From NCBI GenBank assembly GCA_021399435.1, contig JAJTUP010000040.1, positions 62,001 to 126,000 on the forward strand: 64,000 nt of DNA. Direction: 5' to 3'. Numbering within the stretch: the stretch's first letter is position 1; every line of letters begins with the position of its first letter. The translations under genes and the position numbers were made by a program. Of this stretch, positions 42,165 through 52,949 are shown piece after piece. The notes under the pieces were generated by a model. It saw nothing but the letters and a program-made list of their open reading frames with translations. It had not been told where the DNA came from and did not search any database. The DNA is from Diaporthe sp. PMI_573. Its lineage: Eukaryota > Ascomycota > Sordariomycetes > Diaporthales > Diaporthaceae.

Positions 42165-43364
42165 GATGGCCACAGCGTCTCTATCTCAAGGCCAAGGGAT
42201 TCAAGTGGCGATGAGACCTTAGTTAGAGCCGGTCTTCAGCCCGCAGTGCAGCAGGTTCTATGCCCCGCCGACCAGTGGAAACGACGTAATACCAGCGCTA
42301 TAGTAACTTATTTGCTAGACCGGGTTCCAGAGTTCCAGAAACTGGCGGAATTGCGGCGAAAGGTAAACCGAAAAAGCTTCTACGAGACGTGATTTAGCTC
42401 CAAGTCCTATACTAAGATTGAATTGGAAAAGGGATGGGAAAACCCGGCTGGCGATACGTACTTTAAGAAACAGCGCAAGAACGCCGACAAAACGGATAAT
42501 GAGGACATCTCGTTATCACTTCAAATTGATGATGAGGATTGCTGAGGAACTTCACAATGCCACTCTCGGCTTTGCCACCAAGATGTGGCCTGGGAGTGTC
42601 CTCGACATGTGTGTGGCACCGGGTGGTTTTCTCGCAACCGCAACAAACCTTAACACAGGCTGCGAGGCTCTTGGCTTCAGGCCTGCCACCCTCGGACGGA
42701 GGTTACAATGTCCTTCTCGGTGGAAAATATAAAGACTGCGTCAAGTTCCTGGATATCACAATGCTCGCTGAAGACATGGGCATTATAGACATTCCAGCAG
42801 AGCATCCGGATGCGGGGAACTTCCTTCCACGACAAATTGAAGAGACACGGCTCTTCGATTTAGTTATCTGTGATGGCCATGTTCTCCGAACACACGCCCC
42901 AACCCGAGCCTCATACCGAGAAACACGCGAGGGAGATAGGCTGAAAACCACTCAACTGCTCTGGGCCTCGAACACCTTACACCGGGCGGAACGATGATCA
43001 TTCTCCTCCACAAACTCGAAGCTTGGGACACGGTGTGTTATTTTCAAAGGTTTAAAAGTTCTCTTCCACCTATCTTTACAAGCCGACATCAGGACACGCC
43101 ACTCGCTCTTCGTTTTACATGGTCGCCAGATACGTGAGGCGAAATGACCCCGAGGCTATCCTTGCAATTGAAAAGTGGAAGGCAGTGTGGCGGGCGGCGA
43201 CGTTCGGCACTGACGAAGAGTACGAACAGGCCATTCGCAAAGGGGAGCAGAGCGCAGAGGAGCTGTTGGAGGAGTTCGGCTCGGTGCTTGCGGAGGGTGG
43301 CAGGGTGGTTTGGGAGACCCAGGCTAAGGCGCTTGCGAAGGCACCTTTCATCAAAATGCAATAA
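42165..43364 (+). pseudogene. FtsJ/RrmJ-like methyltransferase, multiply frameshifted
   Basis: SAM-dependent RNA methyltransferase-like gene in pieces. In order: LVRAGLQPAVQQVLCPADQW and VTYLLDRVPEFQKLAELRRK (42210-42370); a stop; EELHNATLGFATKMWPG and SAM motif I VLDMCVAPGGFLATA (about 42540-42640); after a shift, YNVLLGGKYKDCVKF...LFDLVICDGHVLRTH (motif IV, about 42710-42900); after another shift, LGLEHLTPGGTMIILLHKLE (about 42960-43020); and after a third shift, FYMVARYVRRNDPEAILAIE to a stop at 43364. At least four lesions make it a clear pseudogene. Gene order within it is intact, so decay was by small indels. Confidence 0.75.
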
Positions 43365-43696
43365 GGGATGTTAGGTGCTCTCGCTACTCTTGCAAGCATG
43401 TAATTCACCATTTAGCTTCAGTAAGATACCTTATTGTCCTCCTCTTCGTCGTTCTCTTCACTTTCCTCATTCCCTATTCCCGCCTCTTCCAGTCCAGTCT
43501 TGTTCTACGTGCTCCAGGTCCCCCATAGCCCCCGCTTACGACGTTTAAGCGGCGATGCAATTCTAGTTCGTCAAGATGTACAGTCTCCCAGAGGTTCGGA
43601 GTTGATATAATGTAGATCTTCAGCTTTTCTAGATGCGGAGGGAGTACGAACCGCTGTATATCTGCAGCATTATCTTCGCGGAGTTTATACTGCATT
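43365..43696. other. No firm gene
   Basis: A minus-strand frame at 43474-43695 (FVLPPHLEKLKIYIISTPNL...) looks protein-like but has no recognised family. It sits directly downstream of the small minus-strand gene at 43697 and might be a former continuation of it. Confidence 0.35.
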
Positions 43697-44189
43697 TCAC
43701 AGATTGTCAGAAGACCACGCCATCAGCGCAATGACCGCACCAGCCACAATCTTATCGCAGAGACTCCAGTCTTCGTCCCCCAGACCCGACACGTACAGCT
43801 TCCCGTACTCGGTAACTCTCAACTGTGGCATTTCCGAACCGGTTCCGCTGCCCGTCTTCTTCGTCCGGATTCGCCCTTTTTGCTTCCTCCCATTATCTCC
43901 GATCGACTCTCCGGCTCTCACGAATTGGATGGGTGGATAACGAGAAGAAAACGGCACAGGGCCGGAAATCGACGGCTGCTCAAGTATGATGATGGTTAGC
44001 AACGATGAATCGTGCTTGTAGCGGAATCGTTCTGTCTGTTACATGACTAACTAGGCCTCTGGCTACGGTAGGATCGTTCAAATAGGTGCAGCGTACCTGA
44101 AGAGGGTTCGGCCCCGGACTCTCTGAGTACAGTATGGGCAAAAGTTGGGCTCGGTTGGGCAGCATCGAGAGATCGAGCGGGGCTTTCAC
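43697..44189 (-). CDS. Hypothetical small protein, two exons
   Basis: I do not recognise the family. Exon 1 (44189-44097, MKAPLDLSMLPNRAQLLPIL...) and exon 2 (43975-43697) join in phase 0 over a 121-nt intron with a GTACGC donor, a TGCTAAC branch site and a GAGCAG acceptor, giving 123 aa. The second exon has a basic Lys/Arg-rich middle (GRKQKGRIRTKKTGSGTGS) and ends in GDEDWSLCDKIVAGAVIALM, a mildly hydrophobic tail. The good splice signals are the main support. Confidence 0.4.
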
Positions 44190-44513
44190 ATGTCGAAGAT
44201 GCCTAGCGCCTATCCGTCAAGGCTTTGATATATCTGAAAGAGCCCTGCCGGCGCCACCCGCAGCTTCGCCAATCGAGCGCATGACTCTTTGCGTCGCCAG
44301 TTCCAGAGGATTGGACCTCTTATAATCGAGCCGCTCGCCACTGCTCCTCCTAGCCAGCTGCGGCCTGCCCGCAAGACATTGCCCTTTGTCCCGTTTGCGG
44401 ACTGGGTTCCAGGCTCGCAGTGCGCCAAGAAGCCACGACAGGTCCTAGCTCAAAAGAATCAGGCTTCAAGTCACCCCGCTCCTGTCTGTACAACCACAGC
44501 CTCGAACTGAATC

Positions 44514-45276
44514 ATGGCTAAAGTAGTTTGCGAGTGTGGGAAGACCGTCAAAGGCGAGAGCGCCCTGGCCCAGCACAAGCGGGACTCGCCGAGACATCGA
44601 CAAAGCGTTGAGCCTGCTGGATCAAACTCTACGACGATGGATCTCTTCGCCTTCCCGGTCGAGGTCAGGCTCAAAATCTATTCACAGCTCCTCGTTCACT
44701 CTAAACTCATCCACCTCAAGAAGCGGGAATACCCCTTGCCAGCACGGCTGTGGCTAGGAGAAAGAATCGACCTATGTCCTGCCCTTCTTCGCACTAGCAA
44801 GCAAGTTTATGACGAAGCCGTCTCCCTTCTTTACTCCGACAATTGTTTTCACTTTCCGGAGGAAGACAAAGCGACGACAGGATATGCCACAGGCACCACC
44901 CTCGCCTTCTTCCTTGGGCAGATCGGGCTCCTAGCAAGACTCCTTCGCCACGTCTGTGTTACACTTCCAAACCGATCTACTTTGTTGGGTACTCAGCTTC
45001 ATGAAGACCATGTTCAGGACCTGGACCTCATAAGAGATGCCTGTGTCGGCATAACCACGCTGGAGTTATCCCTTCCATTCACCAGTGGCTTTCCCGTCTC
45101 CATGGCCTCGTTGGATTTGATCGACACGCGGCTTAAGGCTCTTCGGCCGCTGCAAAACGTCATAGTCAATGCCATCGCGAAGAACCTCAAGTCGAGAAAC
45201 CCCGAATCGATCCTTGATCACTTCAAGCTGAACCCCGATAACCTTCACGAGCAACCACTTGCAAATACCTTGATCC
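44514..45276 (+). CDS. F-box/2EXR-like protein, C-terminus replaced by Fot1 sequence
   Basis: N-terminus CECGKTVKGESALAQHKRD looks like a small Cys/His finger. Then comes LFAFPVEVRLKIYSQLLV, the F-box-like/2EXR helix common in fungal proteins, and LLRTSKQVYDEAVSLLYSDN, the usual companion block. These proteins are about 300-450 aa; here the frame runs only 257 codons. Its last codons (NTLIQAL, stop at 45285-45287) are read from Fot1 DNA, which starts at about 45273. The native C-terminus is therefore missing. Function unknown; partners would be SCF ligase components if it is a true F-box. Confidence 0.6.
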
Positions 45277-46408
45277 AGGCTTTATGATGGGCATGATCAC
45301 CGCGTCAATGGTGGTTACACGCGTCGATAAGCATGGAAAGGCCAAATCTGTTCAGCCTGGCAACAGGGAATGGACAACGGTCATTGAATGCATCAATGCA
45401 AAGGGCTGGTGTATCCCGCCGTTTACGATCGTCCAAGGCGCCTACCATCTTGCAAGCTGGACCACAGAGTCGGGTTTTCCAAAGGATTGGGTTATCAAAC
45501 CTACCCCAAATGGATGGACAGATAACGAGACCGGCCTGGAATGGATTCAGCACTTCGACAAGCATACTAAACAGCGGACGAAGGGTGGGTACCGGATGTT
45601 GATCCTGGATGGTCATGACAGCCATGTATCAGCTGAGTTCGACCAGTACTGTAAAGATAACAACATTATCTCTGTTAGTATGCCACCGCATTCATCTCAT
45701 TTGGTCCAGCCACTAGATGTCGCGTTATACTCGCCTCTGAAGCGCGCATATGGAGACCAAATCAACCTCTTCATCCAGGCTTCGATTAACCACATCACCA
45801 AATCCGAGTTCTTCGTTGCGTTCAAGGCAGCCCACGACAAGACCCTTACAGAGAACAATATCAAGGCTGCGTTTAGAGGAGCTGGAATTTCTCCTTGGGA
45901 CCCAGATTCTGTCATTTCTAGGCTAGATGTCCGCCTACGAACTCCATTACCATCTATCCCTGCCTCCCCCCGGAACTGGGAGTCACAAACACCATCCAAT
46001 GCTCAACAGACTGTTCAGCAATCGAGTTTTATTAAAGGCAAGATCTCGGCCCATCAGGGAAGCTCCCCCACACCAATTATGGATGCTGTAGATCAGTTGG
46101 CAAGGGGTGCACAAGTGATGGCGCACTCACTCACCATGATGAGTGAGCAGATCCGGACACTTCAAGACGCCAACGCAGCACTTGCTAAACGACGGAGAGC
46201 TAAAAGGACACGAGTGCAGTTTGGGGGGGCACTTAGTATTGAGGACTCTCAAGCAATAATTGAGGAAAAACAAAAGGGGAAGCGGCCAGCCGGTGAAATA
46301 GCTGGTGGTGATGGGGATGATGATGATGATGATATTGTTTTACGCCGGGGGCCGCACCGCAAGCGGTACGACCAGACCTTGATCTCAGAGGGTACAGGGC
46401 GTGTCTAG
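45277..46408 (+). pseudogene. Fot1/pogo transposase, C-terminal half
   Basis: Begins GFMMGMITASMVVTRVDKHG, directly after the position of the first catalytic Asp (YNFDETGF in intact Fot1-like proteins). Second Asp in LILDGHDSHVSAEFDQYC, third in HLVQPLDVALYSPLKRAYG. The C-terminal tail has LRGPHRKRYD-like basic and poly-Asp stretches (GDGDDDDDDIVLRRGPHRKR). The frame is open to 46408 without lesions. The N-terminal half is missing here and a matching half sits at 26323-26672 in opposite orientation. Confidence 0.88.
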
Positions 46409-46564
46409 CTAGGTAAGGGATATCCCCTTTATAACAATCAATTCAATTCGAGAGTCGCCCCGGAAATAAATTCTGCATTGTTAAAACTTCCTCAAGAGGC
46501 GGGAAAAGGCGGGGCCTGGCGGTACTCGACGCCGAAGCCTAAGTAAGCAGACTTCGGGACACCT
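46409..46564. other. Probable 3' flank of the Fot1 element
   Basis: No gene. No unambiguous terminal inverted repeat was found. Confidence 0.3.
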
Positions 46565-46830
46565 GGCCAAACAGGGCTGATCAATCAGTTTAATATAAAA
46601 TTCTTCATTCCTTGGAGAAAATTGTTCAAGGGGCGAGTGATCTTCGAATAGCCGTCGATAAAATGCCGGTAGAAGTTACAGAATCCGAGAAACACTTGAA
46701 TATCTCGAAAAATCTAGGGGAGTGGCCATTCCTTAATTGTTCGGGCCCGTTCAGGGTCTATTCGGACTCCTTGTTTGTCCACAATGACGGTCGCGGGAAA
46801 AGACCGCCGATGCGGCACCTTCGGCGCACG
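46565..46830 (-). pseudogene. Ty3/gypsy reverse transcriptase fragment
   Basis: On the minus strand the reading VIVDKQGVRIDPERARTIKE is followed by WPLP, a TAG, IFRDIQVFLGFCNFYRHFID and GYSKITRPLNNFL. This is the conserved RT thumb/connection segment (GFxV...G...DPxK...I..WP.P..x.DxxxFLGxxNFYRxFI). The frame continues straight through the single stop. Nothing else of gag-pol remains. It is cut at its upstream side by hAT copy 3 or by older decay. Confidence 0.85.
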
Positions 46831-46934
46831 TAGCACTGACTGAGCCAGCTCCTCAGCCTTCAATCGACGTGAGCCCTCCAAAAACACAGCCGTCTTCAAT
46901 TTCTCAGTCTCCCCCAGCTAGTGATGCATTTTTC

Positions 46935-46996
46935 TGTACACGTACGTACGTACGTACTGTATTTTGGGTAGCTGTACGTACGTACAACTTTTCTGT
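46935..46996. repeat. ACGT/GTAC tetranucleotide cluster, left hAT 3 end
   Basis: Contains ACACGTACGTACGTACGTAC and further TGTACGTACG words. Confidence 0.8.
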
Positions 46997-47086
46997 ACGT
47001 ACAAAATTGTACCATACAAATTTCCTCCTTCCTTTTTAGGCAATAGTTGAGTACGAGCATTCATACGGTCCTGGTCTCCTGTCACT

Positions 47087-49170
47087 CTAGTCTCCAACCA
47101 CTGATTCCACTTCAGTACCAACCCCCAATATATCACCTGTCGACTGTAAGACACCTTCCCACTCGAAATCTCCATTGGCAGAGGCCATCACACCATCCAT
47201 CCAGACCTTCTTGCCCTGCGCATTCATAAACAACTCGAGGTACGAATCTTCAAGTTCCAGCCAGTCCTTCTCCTCAAGATCCGCCCAGCGCTTTTTATGC
47301 GCGTACTTCTGATCCTTAAGGCGATCTAATACGCGATCATTCATAAAAATGAAGGCCTGCATGTCCGCGTGCATGGGCGTAAGGCGATTTCGAGCTTTCG
47401 TGTGTATGAACCTGATAGCAGAGAAACTTCGTTCTGAAGGTACGGAGTTTGCAAGCGTGTTCATTACCTTCACAGCTACTCTAGCCAGAATCGAGCCCTG
47501 GTTGAGGAGGCACTGCCACGCCATTGCTGGCCTGAAACCATCGTCGTATACAGCGCTGTGCTTATTGAATAAGCCGTCTGGGCCGCCTGTACGCATTCGG
47601 AAGTGTGTGAATTCGGAGAGGGCACGGTGATACTCGTCGTCATTTTCCAGCTGTTTCTGCAAATATTCTTGTACGCGTGCAAAGACGCTAGGCGGAAGTT
47701 TCGAGTTTGGACCTGTTGTATCAGGCCGGAGGGCATCGGCGATCCAATGTATATCGTACGTTTGCTTATCAAGCCTAGCTTTGAATATAGCGTCAATATC
47801 GTCCCACGGAATATCAGGGAACTGATCAGCCTCTCTCATCTCAGCCCATTTGCTTTTGATTTGCAGCCAGCGATTTACAACGTGTGCAATTCCCGCCCCA
47901 TCAGCCTCAGAAGCGTGTTGAAAGTCGTCACCGGTTTCAGCACAGCGATCGCAGCCTCGAGTTCTAGCCAGAAGCTGCTGTCTTTGATGATCCGAACCGC
48001 TTCGGGCAGGAGAACGGGGCAATCTTGAGATCGCAACTCATCCCGTACATCTTTTCGAACAGACCAGTCTCTGGCAGGGTCTCGAGAACGGAGGAGGGAG
48101 AAGAAAGAATTGTACTGGGAACCCCAGCGTGTAATTATACTGTTCGGAACGAGCAGGTTAGTATATCAATTTCTCAGTCGCAGCTAACAATTCACCGGTA
48201 CCTTCTGATCAGCGCGCGAGTTACTCCGTTCCACCTTGTGCGCTGGCACATTCTCAATCTTTGTAATTGTAATTTAGACCGTGAGAAGAACACGAGCAGG
48301 GTGCTGACGTTGTTAAAGAGATCCTCGAAGAAGGGAAGAAGAAGAATATCTTTAATCAGAAGCTGAAGGCCGTGAGAATCGCACAGAGAGAAGTTGATGT
48401 GTGAGAGCTCTGGGAATCCCCCTAGCAGGTTGTGTACAGAGCGCATCGTATTTTCGGTATCCGTACAGATAGAATTGATCCTGGAGAGATCGCCGCCACA
48501 CAGTTGCTGCATTTCTCCCCAGATCAGCCGCACCCAGTTCTCTGCCGTGTGCTGTTTCGTCTCCCGTGTCAAGTGTTTTCCAGTAGAAGGCCGGGCCGTC
48601 TGGTACCTGTACCGAGATATTAACGATCCTGTGGCCCGAGACATTATCGGAGGCGTCAAATATGATGTTGAACCATTCCGAGCTGGTAATACGTTTGAAA
48701 ACCTCGTCATAGATTTCCTGATAGAACTCGGGAAGAATTCGCGTGATGACGGCACGGCTAGGGGGCTTCCAGCCAGGCTTGATGCGAGTGAAGAAATAAC
48801 GCCAACGACGGCTCTCGAAGAGGCTGAAGGGGCGACCGCCGGCGATTACAGCAGCGGCGGCATCATAGGCGAAGCTGCGGCTCTCGTCCTGAGAGATATG
48901 CTGAATTCCGACCTCCGTTATCTTCTTTTGTACAGCTTCAGAATATGAGGGAAGATAGCCGGCGTTATCTCGAGCTTGGCGCTCTTGTCGCTGCGTAGCT
49001 TGCCATTTGTCACACGCAGCGAGGTGCTCTTTCGGCCTCCCAACAGAGGTCGCTGCAAAGTCCTTCTGGCAGTGACGGCATCTGTATCGCTTGCTTTTCT
49101 TGGGGTTCGAGCGGCCGAGGTCGATAAACTGTCGCCAAATGAAGGCAGCGTCAGCTTTGGCAGGGGCCAT
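47087..49170 (-). pseudogene. hAT transposase, frameshifted
   Basis: ATG at 49170 (MAPAKADAAFIWRQFIDLGR), BED finger YRCRHCQKDFAATSVGRPKE, then FNIIFDASDNVSGHRIVNIS. Near 48550 the frame shifts to NWVRLIWGEMQQLCGGDLSR with SLCDSHGLQLLIKDIL and LRMCQRTRWNGVTRALIRR. A further shift near 48190-48020 leads into the C-terminal frame 47087-48022 with the dimerisation motif TLANSVPSERSFSAIRFIHT. Two or more shifts make it inactive. The GDE/NSVPSERSFS signature places it in a subfamily different from hAT copies 1 and 2. Confidence 0.85.
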
Positions 49171-49307
49171 CTTTTTTGGCGATGCGTTCAATTGGGAGAG
49201 AATGGCAGAGTAACGCTGAGATGTTAAGCCGGCAAAGTTTTGTACAGCTCCGTACTTGTACGGCATGACCCATAAATTACCTGATTTGGAATATAGTGGG
49301 CTCAGTC

Positions 49308-49378
49308 GTACGTACATAGTACATGTACGTACATTTTCTTCCTGTACGTACGTACGTACAACAAGGTTGTACAAACTG
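49308..49378. repeat. ACGT/GTAC tetranucleotide cluster, right hAT 3 end
   Basis: TCGTACGTACATAGTACATG and TGTACGTACGTACGTACAAC words mirror the left end. Confidence 0.8.
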
Positions 49379-49391
49379 TACAACATCACTA

Positions 49392-50620
49392 CGCATGACG
49401 AGGGAACCGAGCCGCGGCATAGCTTCGTACGGCCGCTGTCTTCGACGCCGGATAGTTTCCTCCTCCCGCCCAAGCCTGTTTGGCAGCAGGAGGAGGGCGG
49501 AGAGCGAGCGGGATGACGGGCGCTCCAAAATGTGAACCGGTGAGCACGCCGGCCGACATTTGTTCCGTAACGTTTGGCAGTTCCTTTACAGATATGGCGG
49601 TCACTGGCGGGACGTGCTGGCAAAAAACTGGAGAAATACTGCCAATGCGAAAAAGTAGACAACTTGTGCAAACTTGGAGCTCAATAGATGACATGAATAA
49701 CACTATAACCGACCGTGCAGGGCTAAATGCCAAGCCCGCCCTAACCGCCGAGGAATCTTAACTTTGGCGGTTATCAAAGGTGACGATAAAGTCGGCCCAG
49801 CCCACATCTTCATGAAGTTCGAATGATCATAATAATTTCTCATGGGTAAAATTAGGAGGGTTGACAGCATAGGATAACACGGTGGTGGTGGAGCTTTTGG
49901 AGCGGCGGAGGCCCTGACGGGGAGGCGGGATATGCTGCTGGAGAGTGTCCTTTCGGCCGTGGAGGTTTTGGCTGAGCTTTCGCGCGGCCATGAAGAGTCG
50001 TCCAATGATCGAGCCGTCACGTGCGATGATGACTGGATCCACCTTTGGTGATCAGAAACTGATAGTGATAATGAGAACGAAGAGTGAGGCTGAAATTGGG
50101 CACCAAGTCGGGACACGTGGATTGGGTACCCATGTTTCCGCCTCCTGTAAGGTGTAAGGGTGGAAGAATGAGGCCCAGATTTGGATCCCGTATTAGATGA
50201 TGTGCGGACGCCAACACTACCAACGTCATGTAGGGGGCCGTACCCGGCCTAGCTTACTGCCTTGTCCGCCACTGGTTGCACACCACCTCATTACTTGCGA
50301 TGAGGCGGCATTATTTCCGGGGTTTTCGACGGTTGACGATGCAACTGATTGCATTATCCACTCACCCAGGCCAATCTCGTGAAGGCGCAGGTCCTGCAAG
50401 ATTCGGGCTGCGGCAACTCAGCATTTGTTTTATGCTTTGTTTCGACCGGTGAAGGCGGCTGGTGCGGCTAAAGTTGGGAGAGGGAGTATGGTGTCGTTGA
50501 CGCCGTGGCCGGGACGATGTCGACTGTCACTAAGTGCCAGCTCTTCCCTCGATGATATTCTGCAGCTCTTGCCTCCGAGTCACCCACTGTTGCGCCCATA
50601 ACGCGCCGACCCGACACAGC
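49392..50620. other. No recognised gene; upstream of the collagen-like gene
   Basis: Short frames only, none with motifs. 50040-50230 and 50460-50620 may include the promoter and leader of the collagen-like gene; no sharp TATA box was seen. Confidence 0.4.
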
Positions 50621-51582
50621 ATGTGGATCCCCCAGCTCTTCGCGCCCCGTGAGGCAAGCGTCGTCCATGGTGACAGCCTCATCCCACGTCAGGACGGCGA
50701 GCTTGTCTACGTCACCCTCGCCATCCCGCGGGCGTCTTACACTGAGTACTCAACCATTCTCCTCGGGACACGAACTCCTGACGGCCGGAACCTGGCCGCC
50801 ACACAGACGCCCTCTCCACCCCCTGCAGCAGCGGTTGCTATCGGTGGGGGCTCTGGATCAGGCGGGGATAGCACGACACAGACTGCTTTCATCGTCTTCG
50901 GCGTTCTTTTTGCCTTGGTCTCTGCTGCGTTGCTCCTATTCCTCTGTTGCAGGAAACACAGGCCTCGGGGCCCTAGTGGGCCGAAGGGGGATAGAGGGGA
51001 CGACGGTCGTGATGGCCATAATGGCCGCGATGGCCTACCGGGTCAAAACGGAATTAACGGTACGAACGGAGTGAATGGACAGAATGGCCAGAACGGTAGA
51101 GGTACGTGCCTCTCTCATGAATTGGTCTCTTAGCGGTGCCATCGATGTTGTACCTCACCATGATGCGGGCCATCCGTAGGGATGTTGACGAGAGCATAGA
51201 TGGAGCCCGGGGATCTCCAGGACCCCGTGGCGAACGTGGCGAACGTGGCGAACGTGGCGACCGTGGGCCAGAAGGGCCCCGTGGGGATCGTGGACTAGAA
51301 GGGCGCCCAGGGCCGGAAGGGCGAGAAGGGCCACGAGGTCCTCGAGGAGACGATGGCCGCCAAGGTCCTGCGGGCATTCCAGGAGAGCGAGGAGAAAGAG
51401 GACCACCAGGTGACCGCGGCCCGCCAGGGGAACGTCCATGTCCTCCATCGTACCCACCGCAGCCCTGTCGGCCTCGTCGATGCCAACCCTGCTGCCCACC
51501 GTGCTGCACCCATCGATGTGACAGCGGTTGTGAGCGTGTCCGGGAGCATCCCTGTCCACACCGGGACAATGATCAGGAATAA
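50621..51582 (+). CDS. Collagen-like single-pass membrane protein with Cys-rich tail
   Basis: Starts [20 protein letters not shown] (an in-frame ATG at 50534 is an alternative). After a short N-domain and a Pro/Gly/Ser linker comes one membrane segment, [20 protein letters not shown]. About 15 Gly-X-Y triplets follow ([36 protein letters not shown]). The frame then changes and resumes in the next exon with about 26 more triplets ([19 protein letters not shown] and so on). The C-terminus has ten Cys in about 48 residues ([13 protein letters not shown]). The exon link must use the AG at 51133; the donor could be 51102 (32 nt), 51096 or 51060 (74 nt), all in the same phase. Triplets are rich in E/R/D, the kind that stabilise trimers without hydroxyproline. 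A trimeric cell-surface or wall stalk is plausible by analogy with fungal collagen-like adhesins. Confidence 0.7.
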
Positions 51583-52027
51583 CAGCTAGACGGCGCTGTG
51601 GTGCGCCGCCAGGAACGGGCACGAGGCTGTCAGCTGCTGGTCGACACGGGCAATGCCGAGATTGGCTCAAAGGAAAGCGTCCGGGCGGACGGTCTAGGGG
51701 ATGTCTTTGCCATTGGTGAATTCTGTTTCGCAGCCATACGTGCTGAAGAAGCTACTGGGCTGTAATCCCGGCTTTTTGACAGACGACCACAGTCTTTTCC
51801 CGTTCTCGATCGCTCAAATCAGATTGGAATCAAACCTACCTTTAGCTCTATATGTCTCCCCCTCTTTCATATATCTAGCTCTGGACATGTTCGCTGAATT
51901 TCGAAACTCAAGTCACATCCTGGTGTCCGCTGTTCATCAAGACCGTCCAGCCCGAATGGAGTCTGCTCCCGGCTCCGGATCCGCCGACCGCCCTATCTCC
52001 TGTCACGAACCCTTTCCGCCGGCCAGA
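51583..52027. other. Intergenic, no gene seen
   Basis: 3' flank of the collagen-like gene. A plus-strand frame at 51701-52072 has no recognised motif. Confidence 0.4.
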
Positions 52028-52420
52028 CTATTCTATACGATATTCGGTAAAGTTGCTCCCAGCTATGTTTGAGGCTGTCATAGCAGCCACGCGTGGTAGG
52101 TGAAACCAAGGGTGGCTAAGCATCTCTCTGGCAGTGGGGCGTCTTGCCGGATCGTAGACAAAGATCTTTGATAGGAGGTCATAGAGCAGGGCAGCTTCGT
52201 GCTCTGCTATCTTGGGCAGTGCCTCCAGCAGCTCGCCCCACTCGTCGTCGTAGCCGGAGGCGGAGGGGTGGCCTTGAACTAGGACCATGTGCCATGAACC
52301 GGGGCGGTGGCCGAAATATGGGACGGTTGCCGAGATCAGTGGCGTATTGGCAGCCCGGCAAGGCATCTTCGTACAGTACCCATCAGAAGGGGATTGAGGC
52401 TTCGCCCCCCTGACTGTTGT
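52028..52420 (-). pseudogene. Protein kinase C-terminal fragment
   Basis: Minus-strand reading ISATVPYFGHRPGSWHMVLV, then DEWGELLEALPKIAEHEAAL, LYDLLSKIFVYDPARRPTAR and EMLSHPWFHLP. The last block is subdomain XI of Ser/Thr kinases (LLxxxFxYDPxxRxTAxExLxHPWF). All N-terminal lobes, HRD and DFG are absent. It is joined upstream to ceramidase-like sequence without a gene boundary, so it is a decayed fragment. Confidence 0.6.
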
Positions 52421-52549
52421 TGGCTTCTTTGACAACCTACCACCGCGAGGGCCCAAGTTGCCCGTCTTGTGTGCGTTCGAGGGTTGTTGCAAGGAGGCTT
52501 CGTAGGGCGCCGGTGTTTCGCCTTGTCTTTGCAACATTTCAAACTCTGG

Positions 52550-52949
52550 CGACTGCCCCCGAATCGCAGCGCCCGCAGCTCGGCGCAGAACTCCAGATCG
52601 ACGTGCCACAGCCCGTAGCCCACCACCAGCAGCGCCAGCGTCTTGAGCCCACGCCGCGTCCAGGCCGATTTCTTGCCGGCGGGTACGCAGGGCGTGCGAT
52701 GCGCAAGAGGTACGAGCACCGCGTGACCACGAGCGCGATCATGATACCAAACACGGTCGCCTGGTAGATGATCTTGCCCGTCCAGACGTAAAAGGCCGCG
52801 AAGGCGGGCGTCCCGATGGCCAGGGTCGAGGTGGCGATTCGTCGCCATGTCTTGCTGCGGGGGGACGACGGGGGCCGTGCCGTCAGCAGCCAGTCCGGCG
52901 CAAAGGCTCCGGGGCCGCTACAAATGACCCTCTCGGTGGTGCCCGTCAT
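52550..52949 (-). pseudogene. Alkaline ceramidase-like fragment, frameshifted
   Basis: Minus-strand pieces in two frames: IGTPAFAAFYVWTGKIIYQA and TVFGIMIALVVTRCSYLLR, then after a shift KTLALLVVGYGLWHVDLEFC followed by AELRALR. The latter matches the ceramidase (ACER/YPC1) segment GxxxWxxDxxFCxxLRxxR with metal-site residues. The N-terminal WCExNY segment and the C-terminal HxxWH segment are not visible. Integral membrane lipid hydrolase in origin; now non-functional. Confidence 0.5.

Larger units (their letters stand above)
46919..49391 (-). mobile_element. hAT transposon copy 3 with GTAC-rich subterminal repeats
   Basis: About 2.47 kb. The ends TAGTGATG (46919) and CATCACTA (to 49391) form a short inverted repeat. 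Inside each end lies a cluster of ACGT/GTAC tetranucleotide repeats (46935-46996 and 49308-49378). Flanks show no matching 8-bp duplication. Confidence 0.7.

Noticed and set aside
46612..46833. Plus-strand frame over the gypsy RT region
   Set aside because: Shadow of the minus-strand RT reading, which has the clear FLGFCNFYRHFI motif.
51054..51569. Minus-strand frame rich in Gly/Pro/Ser repeats ([15 protein letters not shown]...)
   Set aside because: Shadow of the collagen-like plus-strand frame; the GXY pattern with TM segment, charged triplets and Cys-rich end is only coherent on the plus strand.
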